This document shows, one piece after another, positions 1 through 8,593 of a stretch of 44,209 bases of DNA. The DNA is taken from the NCBI GenBank assembly GCA_031081675.1, contig JAVHLZ010000018.1, positions 1 through 44,209 on the forward strand, read 5' to 3'. Each line of letters starts with the position of its first letter. The first letter of the stretch is position 1. Origin of the DNA: Armatimonadota bacterium. GTDB lineage: Bacteria > Sysuimicrobiota > Sysuimicrobiia > Sysuimicrobiales > Kaftiobacteriaceae. The notes beneath the pieces are model-generated. The model ran no database searches and had not been told where the DNA came from. It saw only the letters and a list, made by a program, of their open reading frames with translations. Position numbers and translations under genes: made by a program.

Positions 1-1
1 G

Positions 2-778
2 GACACCTACAGCATGCACCGGGGCTATTCGGTGCCGGCGGTGGTGACCGGCAAGCCGCTGAGCATCGGCGGCTCCCACGGCCGGGTGGAGGCCACCGGG
101 CGGGGAGTCACCATCGTCACCCGGGAGGTCGCCCGCCACCTGGGACTGTCCCTGGCCGGGATGCGGGTGGTGGTGCAGGGGTTCGGCAACGTGGGCTCCG
201 TGGCGGCGGCCCTGCTGCACGACCAGGGGTGCACCGTGGTGGGGGTCAGCGACTCGGGAGGCGGGATCTACACCCCCCGGGGCCTGGACCCCCGGGCGGT
301 GCTCCGCTTCAAGGAGGAACACGGCTCGGTGGCGGGCTTTCCCGGCGCCGACCGGGTGACCAACGAGGAACTGCTGGAGCTGCCCTGCGACATCCTGGTG
401 CCCTCCGCCCTGGAAGGGCAGATCACCGGCTCCAACGCCCCGCGGATCCAGGCCCGCGTGATCGTGGAGGGGGCCAACGGGCCGGTGACCCCCGACGGGG
501 ACGCGGTGCTGGTGGACCGGGGGGTGACCGTGGTCCCGGACATCCTGGCCAACGCCGGCGGGGTGATCGTGTCGTACTTCGAGTGGGTGCAGGGGCTGCA
601 GCAGTTCTTCTGGACCGAGGAGGAGGTCAACCAGAACCTGGAGCGGATCATGGTCCGCAGCTTCGGGCAGGTCCTGCGGACCGCCCAGGAGCGGTCGGTG
701 CCCCTGCGCACCGCCGCCCTGATCCGGGCCATCGAGCGGGTGGCCGACGCCCTGATGACCCGGGGGATTTACCCGTAG
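2..778 (+). CDS. gdhA: Glutamate dehydrogenase, C-terminal part (5' end outside window)
   Basis: This is the C-terminal two thirds of an NAD(P)-dependent glutamate dehydrogenase, which interconverts glutamate with 2-oxoglutarate and ammonia in the cytoplasm. The frame is open from base 2, and the internal ATG at 14 is not the true start. Visible family features are the GGSHGR-EATGRG segment that leads into the nucleotide domain, the Rossmann motif GFGNVG (about residues 60-65 of the visible part), the segment VEGANGPVTPD and the motif DILANAGGVIVSYFEW. Leucine/valine dehydrogenases share the fold, but GGS-GR-EATGRG and the ANGPVTPD segment favour glutamate dehydrogenase. The gene lies about 280 bases upstream of a branched-chain amino acid transporter in the same direction, which fits amino acid catabolism. 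Only the catalytic N-terminus is missing, because of the window edge. Confidence 0.93.
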   Translation, partial: DTYSMHRGYSVPAVVTGKPLSIGGSHGRVEATGRGVTIVTREVARHLGLSLAGMRVVVQGFGNVGSVAAALLHDQGCTVVGVSDSGGGIYTPRGLDPRAVLRFKEEHGSVAGFPGADRVTNEELLELPCDILVPSALEGQITGSNAPRIQARVIVEGANGPVTPDGDAVLVDRGVTVVPDILANAGGVIVSYFEWVQGLQQFFWTEEEVNQNLERIMVRSFGQVLRTAQERSVPLRTAALIRAIERVADALMTRGIYP

Positions 779-1059
779 CTCCGGCACCCGGCCGGGTCCC
801 GCCGCCCCTGCTCGGGAAGGCGGAGGGAGGCCTGCGGGAGGAGTGGGGGGGTGGGCGGCGAACGTAGCAGGCGTCCCGTACGTGTACGTCACAGGTGGCG
901 AGCGCGCCCGCGGATCCGGTGCTGCGGAGGGGATCATGGCGGCCGGGCCCGGTACAGGGCCGGCCGGGCAAGGAGGTGAGCGCGGGCGACGAGAGCGAGG
1001 CGGGTGTGGCTGGACGGGTGATCTGAACCATACTGCGGACAAAGGGGGGAGAGGTGCGG

Positions 1060-2322
1060 ATGAGACCACTGCGGATTCCGCTGGTCGCGGGGCTGGCCGT
1101 GCTCCTGGCCGCAGGTGCCCTGATCCCGGCGGCCCCCGCCGCCACCGTGGGGCCGGTGACCGACCCCATCGGGGTGGTGCGCATTGCCCGGGGCCAGCCG
1201 CTGATCATCGCCTACTGGCTGGTGGTGGCCGGTCCGGACGCCAGCCTGGGCATTGACAGCCGCCGGGGCATCGAGATCGCCATCGACGACAAGGGGGGCC
1301 GGCTGCTGGGGCACCCCATCCGGCTGATCGGCGAGGACTCGGGCTGCAACGCCGAGGGTGGGGTGACGGCGGCGACCAAGCTGGCCGCCAACCGCCAGAT
1401 CGTGGCCGCCATCGGCAGCAGCTGCAGCAGTGAGGCCGTGCCCGGCGCCCCTATCCTGTGGAAGGCCGGCATCGTCACCGTGTCGCCGTCCAACACCGCG
1501 CCCCGGCTGACGGACCCCAACCGGGGGCCGGACTATGACGGCTACCTGCGCACCGCCCACAACGACCTGGTGCAGGGGCGGGCGGCGGCCCAGTTCGTCT
1601 TCCACTTCCTGGGCCTGCGGCGGGCGGCCACCATCCACGACGGCAGCCCGTACGCCGAGGGCCTGGCCAACGTGTTCGCCGACGTCTTCAAGCGCCTGGG
1701 CGGGACCATCACCTCCCAGGAGGCCATCTCCCCCACCGACACCGACATGCGGCCGGTCCTGACCCGGATCGCCGCCGGGCGGCCGCAGCTGATCTACTAT
1801 CCGATCTTCATCGCCGCCGGCGGCCACATCACCCGGCAGGCCAAAGAAGTGGCCGGCCTGGAGCAGGTCAGGCTGATGAGCGCCGACGGCACCTTCTCGC
1901 CCGACTTCTGGAAGGCGGCGGGAGAGGCGGCCAAGGGGGTCTACAACTCCAGCCCCGACCTGTCGGTGGAGGCCCTGGGTCCCAAGTACCAGGAGTTCCT
2001 CAACAAGCACCAGCGCAAGTACGGGGAGAAGCCCCTGTCGGCGTTCCACGCCCACGCCTACGATGCGGCCATGATGATCTTCGCGGCCATCGAGAAGGTG
2101 GCGAAGAAGGACGCCCAGGGCAACACCTACATCGGCCGCAAGGCCCTGCGGGACGCCCTGTACGCGACGCGGAACTTCCCGGGCATTACCGGGACGCTGA
2201 CCTGCACCCCCTACGGGGACTGCGCCGACCCCAAGATCGCCGTCTACCAGACGATCTCGGCGGACCCGGCCAAGTGGAACCCGGGCACCGACCCGAAGAA
2301 GCTCTGGTCCATGAAGCGTTAG
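1060..2322 (+). CDS. Branched-chain amino acid-type ABC transporter substrate-binding protein
   Basis: This is the secreted or anchored binding protein of a Leu/Ile/Val-type (HAAT family) ABC importer, about 420 residues. A signal peptide is clear: basic MRPLR, a hydrophobic stretch to about residue 22, then an Ala/Pro-rich cleavage region. There is no lipobox cysteine at the usual position. The mature part has the Peripla_BP_6 fold pattern: an opening ligand lobe with DSRRGIEIAIDD and a central GSSCSSEAVPGAP segment, the latter typical of the ligand pocket. The ATG at 1060 is preferred over the in-frame GTG at 1054 because the purine-rich GGGGGGAGAG at 1044-1053 is better spaced from it. The gene opens a five-gene liv cluster. 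Its natural ligand could be another amino acid, amide or urea, since the family is broad. Confidence 0.93.
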   Translation: MRPLRIPLVAGLAVLLAAGALIPAAPAATVGPVTDPIGVVRIARGQPLIIAYWLVVAGPDASLGIDSRRGIEIAIDDKGGRLLGHPIRLIGEDSGCNAEGGVTAATKLAANRQIVAAIGSSCSSEAVPGAPILWKAGIVTVSPSNTAPRLTDPNRGPDYDGYLRTAHNDLVQGRAAAQFVFHFLGLRRAATIHDGSPYAEGLANVFADVFKRLGGTITSQEAISPTDTDMRPVLTRIAAGRPQLIYYPIFIAAGGHITRQAKEVAGLEQVRLMSADGTFSPDFWKAAGEAAKGVYNSSPDLSVEALGPKYQEFLNKHQRKYGEKPLSAFHAHAYDAAMMIFAAIEKVAKKDAQGNTYIGRKALRDALYATRNFPGITGTLTCTPYGDCADPKIAVYQTISADPAKWNPGTDPKKLWSMKR

Positions 2323-2351
2323 GCCGGCGCGCCCGAGCGGGGCCGGGTCGC

Positions 2352-2388
2352 GGGGGGACGGATGACCCTTGACGGTGTCCGTCCCCCC
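2352..2388 (+). other. Strong stem-loop between binding-protein gene and livH
   Basis: An 11-base-pair perfect stem is visible: GGGGGGACGGA (2352-2362) pairs with TCCGTCCCCCC (2378-2388), with a 15-base loop. It lies 30 bases after the binding-protein stop and before livH. No U-tract follows, so it is more likely an mRNA-stabilising or attenuating element than a full terminator. That would let the binding protein be made in excess over the membrane components (inference). Confidence 0.6.
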
Positions 2389-2477
2389 CAGTACGTTGAT
2401 AGGAAGCGCATTCGGAGGGGGAGAGTCTGGCCACCGAGGCGGTCGCAGTCCGATCCAGGATCCGGCGGCTGTCGTTC

Positions 2478-3506
2478 GTGGACGCCTTCCTGTGGGCGTT
2501 CCGGCTGGCGGTGCTGGTGGTGGTGGTGTGGGGGACCATCGGCACCCTGCGCCTGGGCCGCTACACGAGCGAGCAGTGGCTGGACTTTGTCGTCTTCGGC
2601 CTGGCCCAGGGGGGGATCTACGCCCTCATCGCCCTGGGCTACACCATGGTCTACGGCATCCTGCGCATGATCAACTTCGCCCACGGCGAGGTGTTCATGA
2701 GCGGGGCCTACACCGCCTACTTCGTGGCCGCGCCCCTGGCGGCGTCGGGTTTTCTCAACCGCCACCCCCTGGTCTCCCTGCTGCTGGTCGTCGTGGTGGC
2801 CGCGGCGACCTCCACCAGCGTGGCGGTCCTGGTGGAGCGGGTGGCCTACCGCCCTCTGCGGCGGGCGCCGCGCCTGGTGCCCCTGATCACCGCCATCGGG
2901 GCGTCGTTTTTCCTGCAGTACGCGTTCCGGGGGCTGTACGGGTCCGGCTTTAAGGCGTATCCCGAGTTCGCCGTCTTCCGGGGCGAGTGGCAGATCGCCG
3001 GGGTGGGCATCCTGCGCACCCAGGCGGTGGTCCTGGTGGCCGCCGCCCTGTTCATGTTCGCCCTGTACCAGGTGGTGATGCGCACCAAGGTGGGCCGGGC
3101 CATGCGGGCCGTCTCCGAAGACAAGGATGCTGCGGCCCTGATGGGCATCGACGTGGACCGGATCATCGTCCTCACCTTTGCCATCGGCGGAGCCGCCGCC
3201 GGGGCGGCCGGGGTGCTGTACGCCCTGGTCTTCAAGCAGGTGCACTTCTTCATGGGGTTTGTGCCGGGCATCAAGGCGTTCACCTCCGCCGTCCTGGGAG
3301 GGATCGGCAACATCCCCGGCGCCATGCTGGGGGGGCTGTTCCTGGGCGTGGTGGAGTCGGTGGGGCCGGCCCTGTTCCTGGACGGCCTGGGGATTGTGGC
3401 CCCCTACCAGCTGAAGGACGTGATCGCCTTCACCATGCTGGTCATGGTCCTGATCTTCCGGCCTTCAGGCATCCTGGGAGAGCGCCTGGCGGCCAAGAAG
3501 GCGTAG
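2478..3506 (+). CDS. livH: Branched-chain amino acid ABC transporter permease LivH
   Basis: This is an integral membrane permease of the LivH type, one half of the channel for the amino acids delivered by the upstream binding protein. The signature block GGIYALIALGYTMVYGIL followed by MINFAHGEVFM is textbook LivH. The usual C-terminal cytoplasmic segment KAFTSAVLGGIGNIPGAMLGG is present, and about eight hydrophobic helices can be traced. The start is uncertain. GTG at 2478 has no ribosome binding site. The only in-frame alternative with a good one is CTG at 2427, eight bases after GGAGG (2414-2418), which would add 17 residues rich in arginine before the first helix. The frame is closed by TAG at 2400. 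The stop lies 10 bases before livM. Confidence 0.95.
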   Translation: MDAFLWAFRLAVLVVVVWGTIGTLRLGRYTSEQWLDFVVFGLAQGGIYALIALGYTMVYGILRMINFAHGEVFMSGAYTAYFVAAPLAASGFLNRHPLVSLLLVVVVAAATSTSVAVLVERVAYRPLRRAPRLVPLITAIGASFFLQYAFRGLYGSGFKAYPEFAVFRGEWQIAGVGILRTQAVVLVAAALFMFALYQVVMRTKVGRAMRAVSEDKDAAALMGIDVDRIIVLTFAIGGAAAGAAGVLYALVFKQVHFFMGFVPGIKAFTSAVLGGIGNIPGAMLGGLFLGVVESVGPALFLDGLGIVAPYQLKDVIAFTMLVMVLIFRPSGILGERLAAKKA

Positions 3507-3516
3507 GGAGCGAACC

Positions 3517-5232
3517 ATGGCGGGTCCTCCTGCACTGCGCCGGGCGGTGACTGCGGGTCTGGTGTGGGGCGCGGCCGCCGTCTTCGTGTCCCTCGCCGGC
3601 ATGGTGGAGATGATGCATGCCCGCGCCATCCTCAGCGGCGTGGTGTCCCTGGGGCAGGGCCTGCTCCTGCTGGCGGTCTTCGGCAGCGGGTACACCGCCG
3701 CACGCGCCGCCCGCGCGCGGGGCGGCGCCGGCCTGCTGGCCGGGGGACTGGCGGGGTGTGCGGCGGCCGTGCCGGTGGCGGTCCTGGTCCTGGCGGGGGA
3801 GCGGGTGAACCTGCGGACGATGTTCGTCAACGCCTCCCCGGCCCTGTTCCGGATCCTGACCTTTGACCGCGGGGCCGCCGCCGTCTGGGCGATCCCGATC
3901 CTGGGCGCCGTCGCGGGCGGGCTGGGGGCCGCCGCCGTGGTCGTTCCCGCCGTCTGGCGCCGGCCGGTGAGCTGGGGCGTGGCGTCGGTCCTCGTCCTCA
4001 GCATCTTCCAGGAGCTGATCCAGCTCATCCTGCAGTCCGAGGGTCTGCCCGCGCTGGTCCGGGAGTTCCTGTACGCCCCCGACGGGCCGTCGGTGCCCGG
4101 AGGAACCGCGGCCTTCCTGGGCACGGCCGCCGCCGCCGGGATCTGGCCCCGGGTCAGCCGTCCCGCGCAGGCCCGGGTCCGGAAGATGCCGCCGGTGGGC
4201 CGGGGCCTGGTGCGCGCGGCGCTGCTGGGAGCGGGCCTGCTGGCGCTGCTGCTGGTGCCGGTGGCCGGCGGGCCGTTCGTGGCCCAGGTCATCGTCATCG
4301 TGGGCCTGTACACTCTGATGGGCCTGGGGCTGAACCTGGAGGTGGGGCTGGCGGGGCTGCTGGACCTGGGCTTTGTGGCGTTCTTCGCCATCGGCGCCTA
4401 CACCGTGGGCCTGCTGACGTCCACGGGTCCTCTGGGCATCGCCCGCTGGTCGTTCTGGGCCGCCGTGCCGGTGGCGGTCGCGGTCTCGCTGGTGGCAGGG
4501 GTGATCCTGGGCATTCCCGTGCTGGGCATCCGCGGGGACTACCTGGCCATCGCCACTCTGGGATTCGGCGAGATCACCCGCCTGCTGGTCCTGTCGGACT
4601 TCCTGCGGCCGTGGCTGGGAGGCTCCCAGGGAGTGCTGGCCATCCCCAAGCCGCACATCGGTCCGTATGAGCTGTCCGGCCCCCAGCACCTGTTCTACGT
4701 GACCCTGGTCGGCTCGGCCCTGGTGGCCTACGTGGCGTGGCGGCTGGAGCGGTCCCGGCTGGGGCGGGCCTGGATGGCCATCCGGGAAGACGAGGACGTG
4801 GCCGAGGCGCTGGGGGTGAACCTGGTCCAGGTCAAGCTGCTGGCCTACGGGCTGGGGGCGGCGTTTGCCGGGGTGGCCGGGGCGATCTTCGCGGTCATGG
4901 TGGGGTCGGTGTTCCCCCACAGCTTCCAGCTGCTGATCTCGATCAACGTGCTGGCCCTGATCATCGTGGGCGGGCTGGGCAGCACTCCGGGCGTGGTGGT
5001 GGGCTCCCTGGCCCTGGTGGGGTTGCCCGAGCTGCTGCGGGAGTTCGGCGAGTTCCGCTTCCTGGTGTACGGCGCCGTCCTGGTGGCCATGATGCTCCTG
5101 CGGCCGGAGGGCCTGCTGCCGGCCGCCGCCCAGCGGCGGGAACTGCGGGAGGCCGCGGAGACCGAGCCGGCGGTGCCCGCCGCCCTGCCGGTGGCGGCTC
5201 GCGCCGAGGGCCGGGTGGAGGTGGACGGGTGA
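3517..5232 (+). CDS. livM: Branched-chain amino acid ABC transporter permease LivM with long N-terminal membrane extension
   Basis: This is the second permease of the Liv importer. The C-terminal part, from about residue 228, is a standard LivM. It has YTLMGLGLNLEVGLAGLLDLG, then GIRGDYLAIATLGFGEI, then a C-terminal NVLALIIVGGLGS block, each typical of the family. The protein is 571 residues, whereas ordinary LivM proteins are about 300-350. The first 225 residues form a separate block of four to five hydrophobic helices broken by a segment containing MFVNASPALFRILTF, and they look unrelated to the LivM core. I do not recognise a named domain there. The ATG at 3517 follows GGGAGCGAACC and lies 10 bases from the livH stop. 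The stop at 5232 is 7 bases before livG, so the operon is tightly coupled. Confidence 0.94.
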   Translation: MAGPPALRRAVTAGLVWGAAAVFVSLAGMVEMMHARAILSGVVSLGQGLLLLAVFGSGYTAARAARARGGAGLLAGGLAGCAAAVPVAVLVLAGERVNLRTMFVNASPALFRILTFDRGAAAVWAIPILGAVAGGLGAAAVVVPAVWRRPVSWGVASVLVLSIFQELIQLILQSEGLPALVREFLYAPDGPSVPGGTAAFLGTAAAAGIWPRVSRPAQARVRKMPPVGRGLVRAALLGAGLLALLLVPVAGGPFVAQVIVIVGLYTLMGLGLNLEVGLAGLLDLGFVAFFAIGAYTVGLLTSTGPLGIARWSFWAAVPVAVAVSLVAGVILGIPVLGIRGDYLAIATLGFGEITRLLVLSDFLRPWLGGSQGVLAIPKPHIGPYELSGPQHLFYVTLVGSALVAYVAWRLERSRLGRAWMAIREDEDVAEALGVNLVQVKLLAYGLGAAFAGVAGAIFAVMVGSVFPHSFQLLISINVLALIIVGGLGSTPGVVVGSLALVGLPELLREFGEFRFLVYGAVLVAMMLLRPEGLLPAAAQRRELREAAETEPAVPAALPVAARAEGRVEVDG

Positions 5233-5239
5233 GACGGCC

Positions 5240-6022
5240 ATGAGCATCCTGCGGGCGCGGGGCGTCACCAAGCGGTTCGGCGGCCTGGTGGCCCTCAACC
5301 AGCTGGACCTGGACGTCCGCGAGCGGGCCATCCACAGCATCATCGGCCCCAACGGAGCCGGCAAGACCACGTTCTTCAACTGCGTCACGGGCTTTTACCG
5401 TCCCGAAGAGGGGGCCATCGTCTTCGGCGAGGACTCCCTGGTGGGGCTGCGGCCCGACGAGATCGCCGCCCTGGGCATCGCCCGCACCTACCAGAACATC
5501 CGCCTGTTCGCCAACATGACGGTCCTGGACAACGTGCTGGTGGGCATGCACCTCCACCTGACCAGCAGCTGGGTGGGGGCGGTCCTGGGGGCGCGGTCGG
5601 TGGCCCGGGAGGAGGCCCAGGCGGTGCGCCGCGCCCGCGAGCTGCTGGAGTTCGTCGGCCTCGCCGGGCGGGAGCACTTCCTGGCCCGCAACCTGCCCTA
5701 CGGGGAGCAGCGGCGGCTGGAGATCGCCCGGGCCCTGGCGGCCCGGCCCCGGCTGCTGCTGCTGGACGAGCCCACCGCCGGGATGAATCCCCGGGAGACC
5801 GTGGAGATGATGGCGTTCATCCGCCGGCTGCGGGACGAGCTGGGGATCACCATCCTGCTCATCGAGCACCAGATGCGGGTGGTGATGGGGATTTCGGAGA
5901 CGGTGACGGTCCTGGACTACGGGGTGAAGATCTCCGAGGGGACCCCTCAGCAGGTGCAGAACGACCCGCGGGTCATTGAAGCGTACCTGGGGACGCGGCG
6001 GGTGGGCGCGTCCGCCGGGTGA
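5240..6022 (+). CDS. livG: Branched-chain amino acid ABC transporter ATPase LivG
   Basis: This is one of the two cytoplasmic ATPases that power the Liv importer, 260 residues, the normal LivG length. Walker A is GPNGAGKTT (about residues 34-42), and the LivG-specific Q-loop region ARTYQNIRLF is present. The signature is unusual: LPYGEQRRLEIARAL instead of the common LSYGQQR. It is followed by Walker B LLLLDEPTAGMNP, where the Gly-Met-Asn-Pro D-loop is typical of LivG. The H-loop histidine is in LIEHQMRVV. The gene lies between livM and livF and its stop is separated from the livF ATG by only four bases. Confidence 0.96.
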   Translation: MSILRARGVTKRFGGLVALNQLDLDVRERAIHSIIGPNGAGKTTFFNCVTGFYRPEEGAIVFGEDSLVGLRPDEIAALGIARTYQNIRLFANMTVLDNVLVGMHLHLTSSWVGAVLGARSVAREEAQAVRRARELLEFVGLAGREHFLARNLPYGEQRRLEIARALAARPRLLLLDEPTAGMNPRETVEMMAFIRRLRDELGITILLIEHQMRVVMGISETVTVLDYGVKISEGTPQQVQNDPRVIEAYLGTRRVGASAG

Positions 6023-6026
6023 GACG

Positions 6027-6737
6027 ATGGCGCTGCTGGAAGTCGACTCCCTGCACGTCTACTACGGGCAGATCCACGCCCTGAAGGGGATTTCCCTGAC
6101 GGTGGAGCCGGGGGAGATCGTCACCCTCATCGGCGCCAACGGCGCCGGCAAGAGCACGACCCTCAACACCATCAGCGGCCTGCTGCGCCCCCGCCAGGGC
6201 CGGATCACCCTGGCCGGGGAGGACCTGGCGGCGCTGCCGCCCCACGAGATCGTGCGCCGGGGCGTGGTGCAGGTGCCCGAAGGGCGGCGTATCTTCGGCC
6301 AGCTCACGGTCCTGGAGAACCTGTCCATGGGCGCCTACACCCGCACCGACCGGGACGGCATCCAGGAGGACCTGGAGCGGGTGTTCACCCTGTTCCCGCG
6401 GCTGAAGGAGCGGCGCCACCAGGTGGCCGGGACCCTGTCGGGTGGCGAGCAGCAGATGCTGGCCATCGGACGGGCCCTGATGGCCCGCCCCCGGGTCCTG
6501 CTGATGGACGAGCCCAGCATGGGGCTGGCGCCGGTCCTGGTGGAGCAGATCTTCGAGACCATCACCAGCATCAACCGCCAGGGGACCACCGTCCTGCTGG
6601 TGGAGCAGAACGCCTACATGGCCCTGCAGATCGCCCACCGGGGCTACGTGCTGCAGACGGGCGAGATCGTGCTGTCGGGGTCGGCCCGCGAGCTGCAGGC
6701 CGACGAGGACGTGCGCCGCGCCTATCTGGGCGGCTGA
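6027..6737 (+). CDS. livF: Branched-chain amino acid ABC transporter ATPase LivF
   Basis: This is the second ATPase of the Liv importer, 236 residues from the ATG at 6027. That start begins MALLEVDSLHVYYG, the normal LivF N-terminus, so in-frame upstream starts reaching back into livG are rejected. Walker A is GANGAGKST, the Q-loop region carries VPEGRRIFGQLTVLENL, the signature is LSGGEQQMLAIGRAL, and Walker B is VLLMDEPSMGLAP. VEGRRIF and DEPSMGLAP are diagnostic of LivF as against LivG. It is the last gene of the liv operon and runs head to head (convergently) with the histidine kinase gene on the other strand. Confidence 0.96.
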   Translation: MALLEVDSLHVYYGQIHALKGISLTVEPGEIVTLIGANGAGKSTTLNTISGLLRPRQGRITLAGEDLAALPPHEIVRRGVVQVPEGRRIFGQLTVLENLSMGAYTRTDRDGIQEDLERVFTLFPRLKERRHQVAGTLSGGEQQMLAIGRALMARPRVLLMDEPSMGLAPVLVEQIFETITSINRQGTTVLLVEQNAYMALQIAHRGYVLQTGEIVLSGSARELQADEDVRRAYLGG

Positions 6738-6757
6738 GCCGCGGGGCGCCGCACCCG

Positions 6758-6791
6758 GCGCGAACCCCCGCTGGCACGCGCGAATCCCCGC
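6758..6791 (+). repeat. Two 14-bp direct repeats in the convergent gap
   Basis: GCGCGAACCCCCGC at 6758-6771 is repeated with one change (C to T) at 6778-6791, a 20-base period. The repeats lie in the 77-base gap between the convergent livF and histidine kinase genes. No hairpin-plus-U-tract terminator was seen here. The function is unknown, and chance duplication in GC-rich DNA is possible. Confidence 0.35.
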
Positions 6792-6814
6792 ACGGCCTGC
6801 GCGGACGTTCTCCG

Positions 6815-8575
6815 TCAGCCCTCCTGGCCGGTTCGGGAGCCGCCGTTGCGGGGGAGGACCACGGTGAAGGTGGTCCCTTCACCGGGGCGGCTGCGCACCG
6901 CGATGCGGCCGCCGTGGGCCTCCACGATGTGGCGGGCGATGGCCAGCCCCAGCCCCGTGCCCCCCGACCCGCGGGTCCGGGAGCGGTCTGCCCGGTAGAA
7001 CCTCTCGAAGACGTGGGGCAGGTCCTCGGCAGGGATGCCGCGGCCGGTGTCGGACACGGTGACCTCCACCTCGCCCGCCCGGGGATGCACCGCCACCTCC
7101 ACGCGGCCGCCGGCGGGGGTGTACTTGAGGGCGTTGTCGATCAGGTTGGTCAGGACCTGCTCCAGGCGGTCCCTGTCGGCGGGCGCCACGACGCCCGGCG
7201 GCGCCTGCACCACGAACGTCAGCCCGCCGGCGTCGGCCAGGGGGCGCAGCTTGTCCACCGTGTGGGCGACCAGCGCGCCCACGTCCACCGGCTGCAGGTC
7301 CAGGGTCACATGGCGGCTCTCCAGGCGCGACAGGTCCAGCAGGTCGTCCACCAGTTTCACCAGCCGGTCCACCTCGCTCTGGATGATGGTGAGGAACCGG
7401 CGGCAGGTGGCCTCGTCGCGCATGGCGCCGTCCAGCAGCGTCTCGGTGAACCCTTTGATGGAGGTCAGCGGCGTCCGCAGTTCGTGGGAGACGTTGGCGG
7501 TCAGCTCCCGGCGCAGCCGCTCGGTCTGCCGCAGCTCCGTCACGTCCCGCAGGACGGCCACCGCGCCGATCACCTCGCCCCGGTCGTCCCGGTAGGGGGC
7601 GCAGTGGACCTCCACCACCCGGTCGCCCACCAGCCCGGGGGGCAGTTCCTCGGCGATGATCCGCCCCCGGGCGGCGTCCTCCAGCAGGGCGGCCAGGCGC
7701 CCGCCCCGGAGGACGTCCCGGGCCGGCCGGCCCAGGGCGGAGTCGGGGGGCGTCCCCAGCAGCTCGGCGGCGGCGCGGGTGAACAGGACGACCGCACCGT
7801 GCCGGTCGGTGGCCACCACCCCGTCGGTCATGCCGCCGACGATGGCCTCCAGCTTCTTGCGCTCGGCGGTGATCTCGGCGATGGTGCGCTGGAGGTGGTC
7901 GGCCATGGTGTTGAACGTCCGGCCCAGCCGGGCCAGTTCCTCGGTGTCGTCGTGGGGGACGCGCCCGGCGAAGTCGCCGGCGGCCAGGCGTTCGGCCACC
8001 TGGCCCAGCTGCAGCAGCGGCTGGGTCAGGCGCCGGCTGAGCCGCGATCCCACCACCCACGCCGCCAGCAGGCCCACCAGGACGGCGCCCAGGGCGCCGG
8101 GCGCCTGGCGCCGCAGCTGGCGCCACACCCACGCCTCCGGGGCGGACACCTGCACCACGCCCACGATCCGGCCGTCGGGGCCCAGCACCGGGGCCGCGGC
8201 GAACACGCGCACTTCTCCGGTGGCCGGGTCATAGCGCACCGCCTGGCTCTCGCGGCCGGCGAACGCCGCCGCCACCTCGGGCGCGCCCGGGTCCACCGGC
8301 GGCGCCGACCGCCCGGTGGCGTCGATCAGGGTGATGGTGGCCTCCCGGCGCCACCGCAGGGTCTGCACCATGGGCTGCAGGTCCGCCAGGTTGCGGTCGC
8401 CGGCGTACTCCCGCATCATCAGGGAGATGACCTTGGCCTGAATGGACACGGCGTACGCGTAGGAGTTGATGTACGAACGGTGCAGGGCCCGGGCCCCGTA
8501 GGCGGTCACCAGAAGCAGGACCAGCAGGACCAGCAGCAGGTAGGACGAGGTCAGCTTCCACCGGATGGACCGCAC
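6815..8575 (-). CDS. Membrane sensor histidine kinase (HAMP-PAS-HisKA-HATPase)
   Basis: This is the sensor kinase of a two-component system, 586 residues. Its order is: first membrane helix (about 11-30), an extracytoplasmic sensor domain of about 125 residues, second helix (about 158-176), HAMP (about 177-232), and a PAS domain (about 240-345). The dimerisation domain follows with SHELRTPL, whose phospho-accepting histidine is residue 364. The ATP-binding domain comes last, with N-box NLIDNALKYTP, G1 DTGRGIP and G2 GTGLGLAIARHIVEAHGG. The architecture matches PhoR/WalK/ResE kinases. The GTG at 8575 is supported by GGGAGG eight bases upstream and lies 18 bases from the response regulator stop, so the two genes are co-transcribed. 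The signal it senses cannot be told from the sequence. Confidence 0.95.
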   Translation of the reverse strand: MRSIRWKLTSSYLLLVLLVLLLVTAYGARALHRSYINSYAYAVSIQAKVISLMMREYAGDRNLADLQPMVQTLRWRREATITLIDATGRSAPPVDPGAPEVAAAFAGRESQAVRYDPATGEVRVFAAAPVLGPDGRIVGVVQVSAPEAWVWRQLRRQAPGALGAVLVGLLAAWVVGSRLSRRLTQPLLQLGQVAERLAAGDFAGRVPHDDTEELARLGRTFNTMADHLQRTIAEITAERKKLEAIVGGMTDGVVATDRHGAVVLFTRAAAELLGTPPDSALGRPARDVLRGGRLAALLEDAARGRIIAEELPPGLVGDRVVEVHCAPYRDDRGEVIGAVAVLRDVTELRQTERLRRELTANVSHELRTPLTSIKGFTETLLDGAMRDEATCRRFLTIIQSEVDRLVKLVDDLLDLSRLESRHVTLDLQPVDVGALVAHTVDKLRPLADAGGLTFVVQAPPGVVAPADRDRLEQVLTNLIDNALKYTPAGGRVEVAVHPRAGEVEVTVSDTGRGIPAEDLPHVFERFYRADRSRTRGSGGTGLGLAIARHIVEAHGGRIAVRSRPGEGTTFTVVLPRNGGSRTGQEG

Positions 8576-8593
8576 GGGTGTCGCCTCCCGGCG

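Noticed and set aside
878-889. GTACGTGTACGT direct/inverted repeat in the gap before the liv operon
   Set aside because: It is only 12 bases, has no second element and no clear promoter next to it. It could be chance.
3442-5388. Minus-strand frame of about 648 codons across livM
   Set aside because: It is antisense to a well-supported permease, with glutamine/histidine/proline-rich nonsense.
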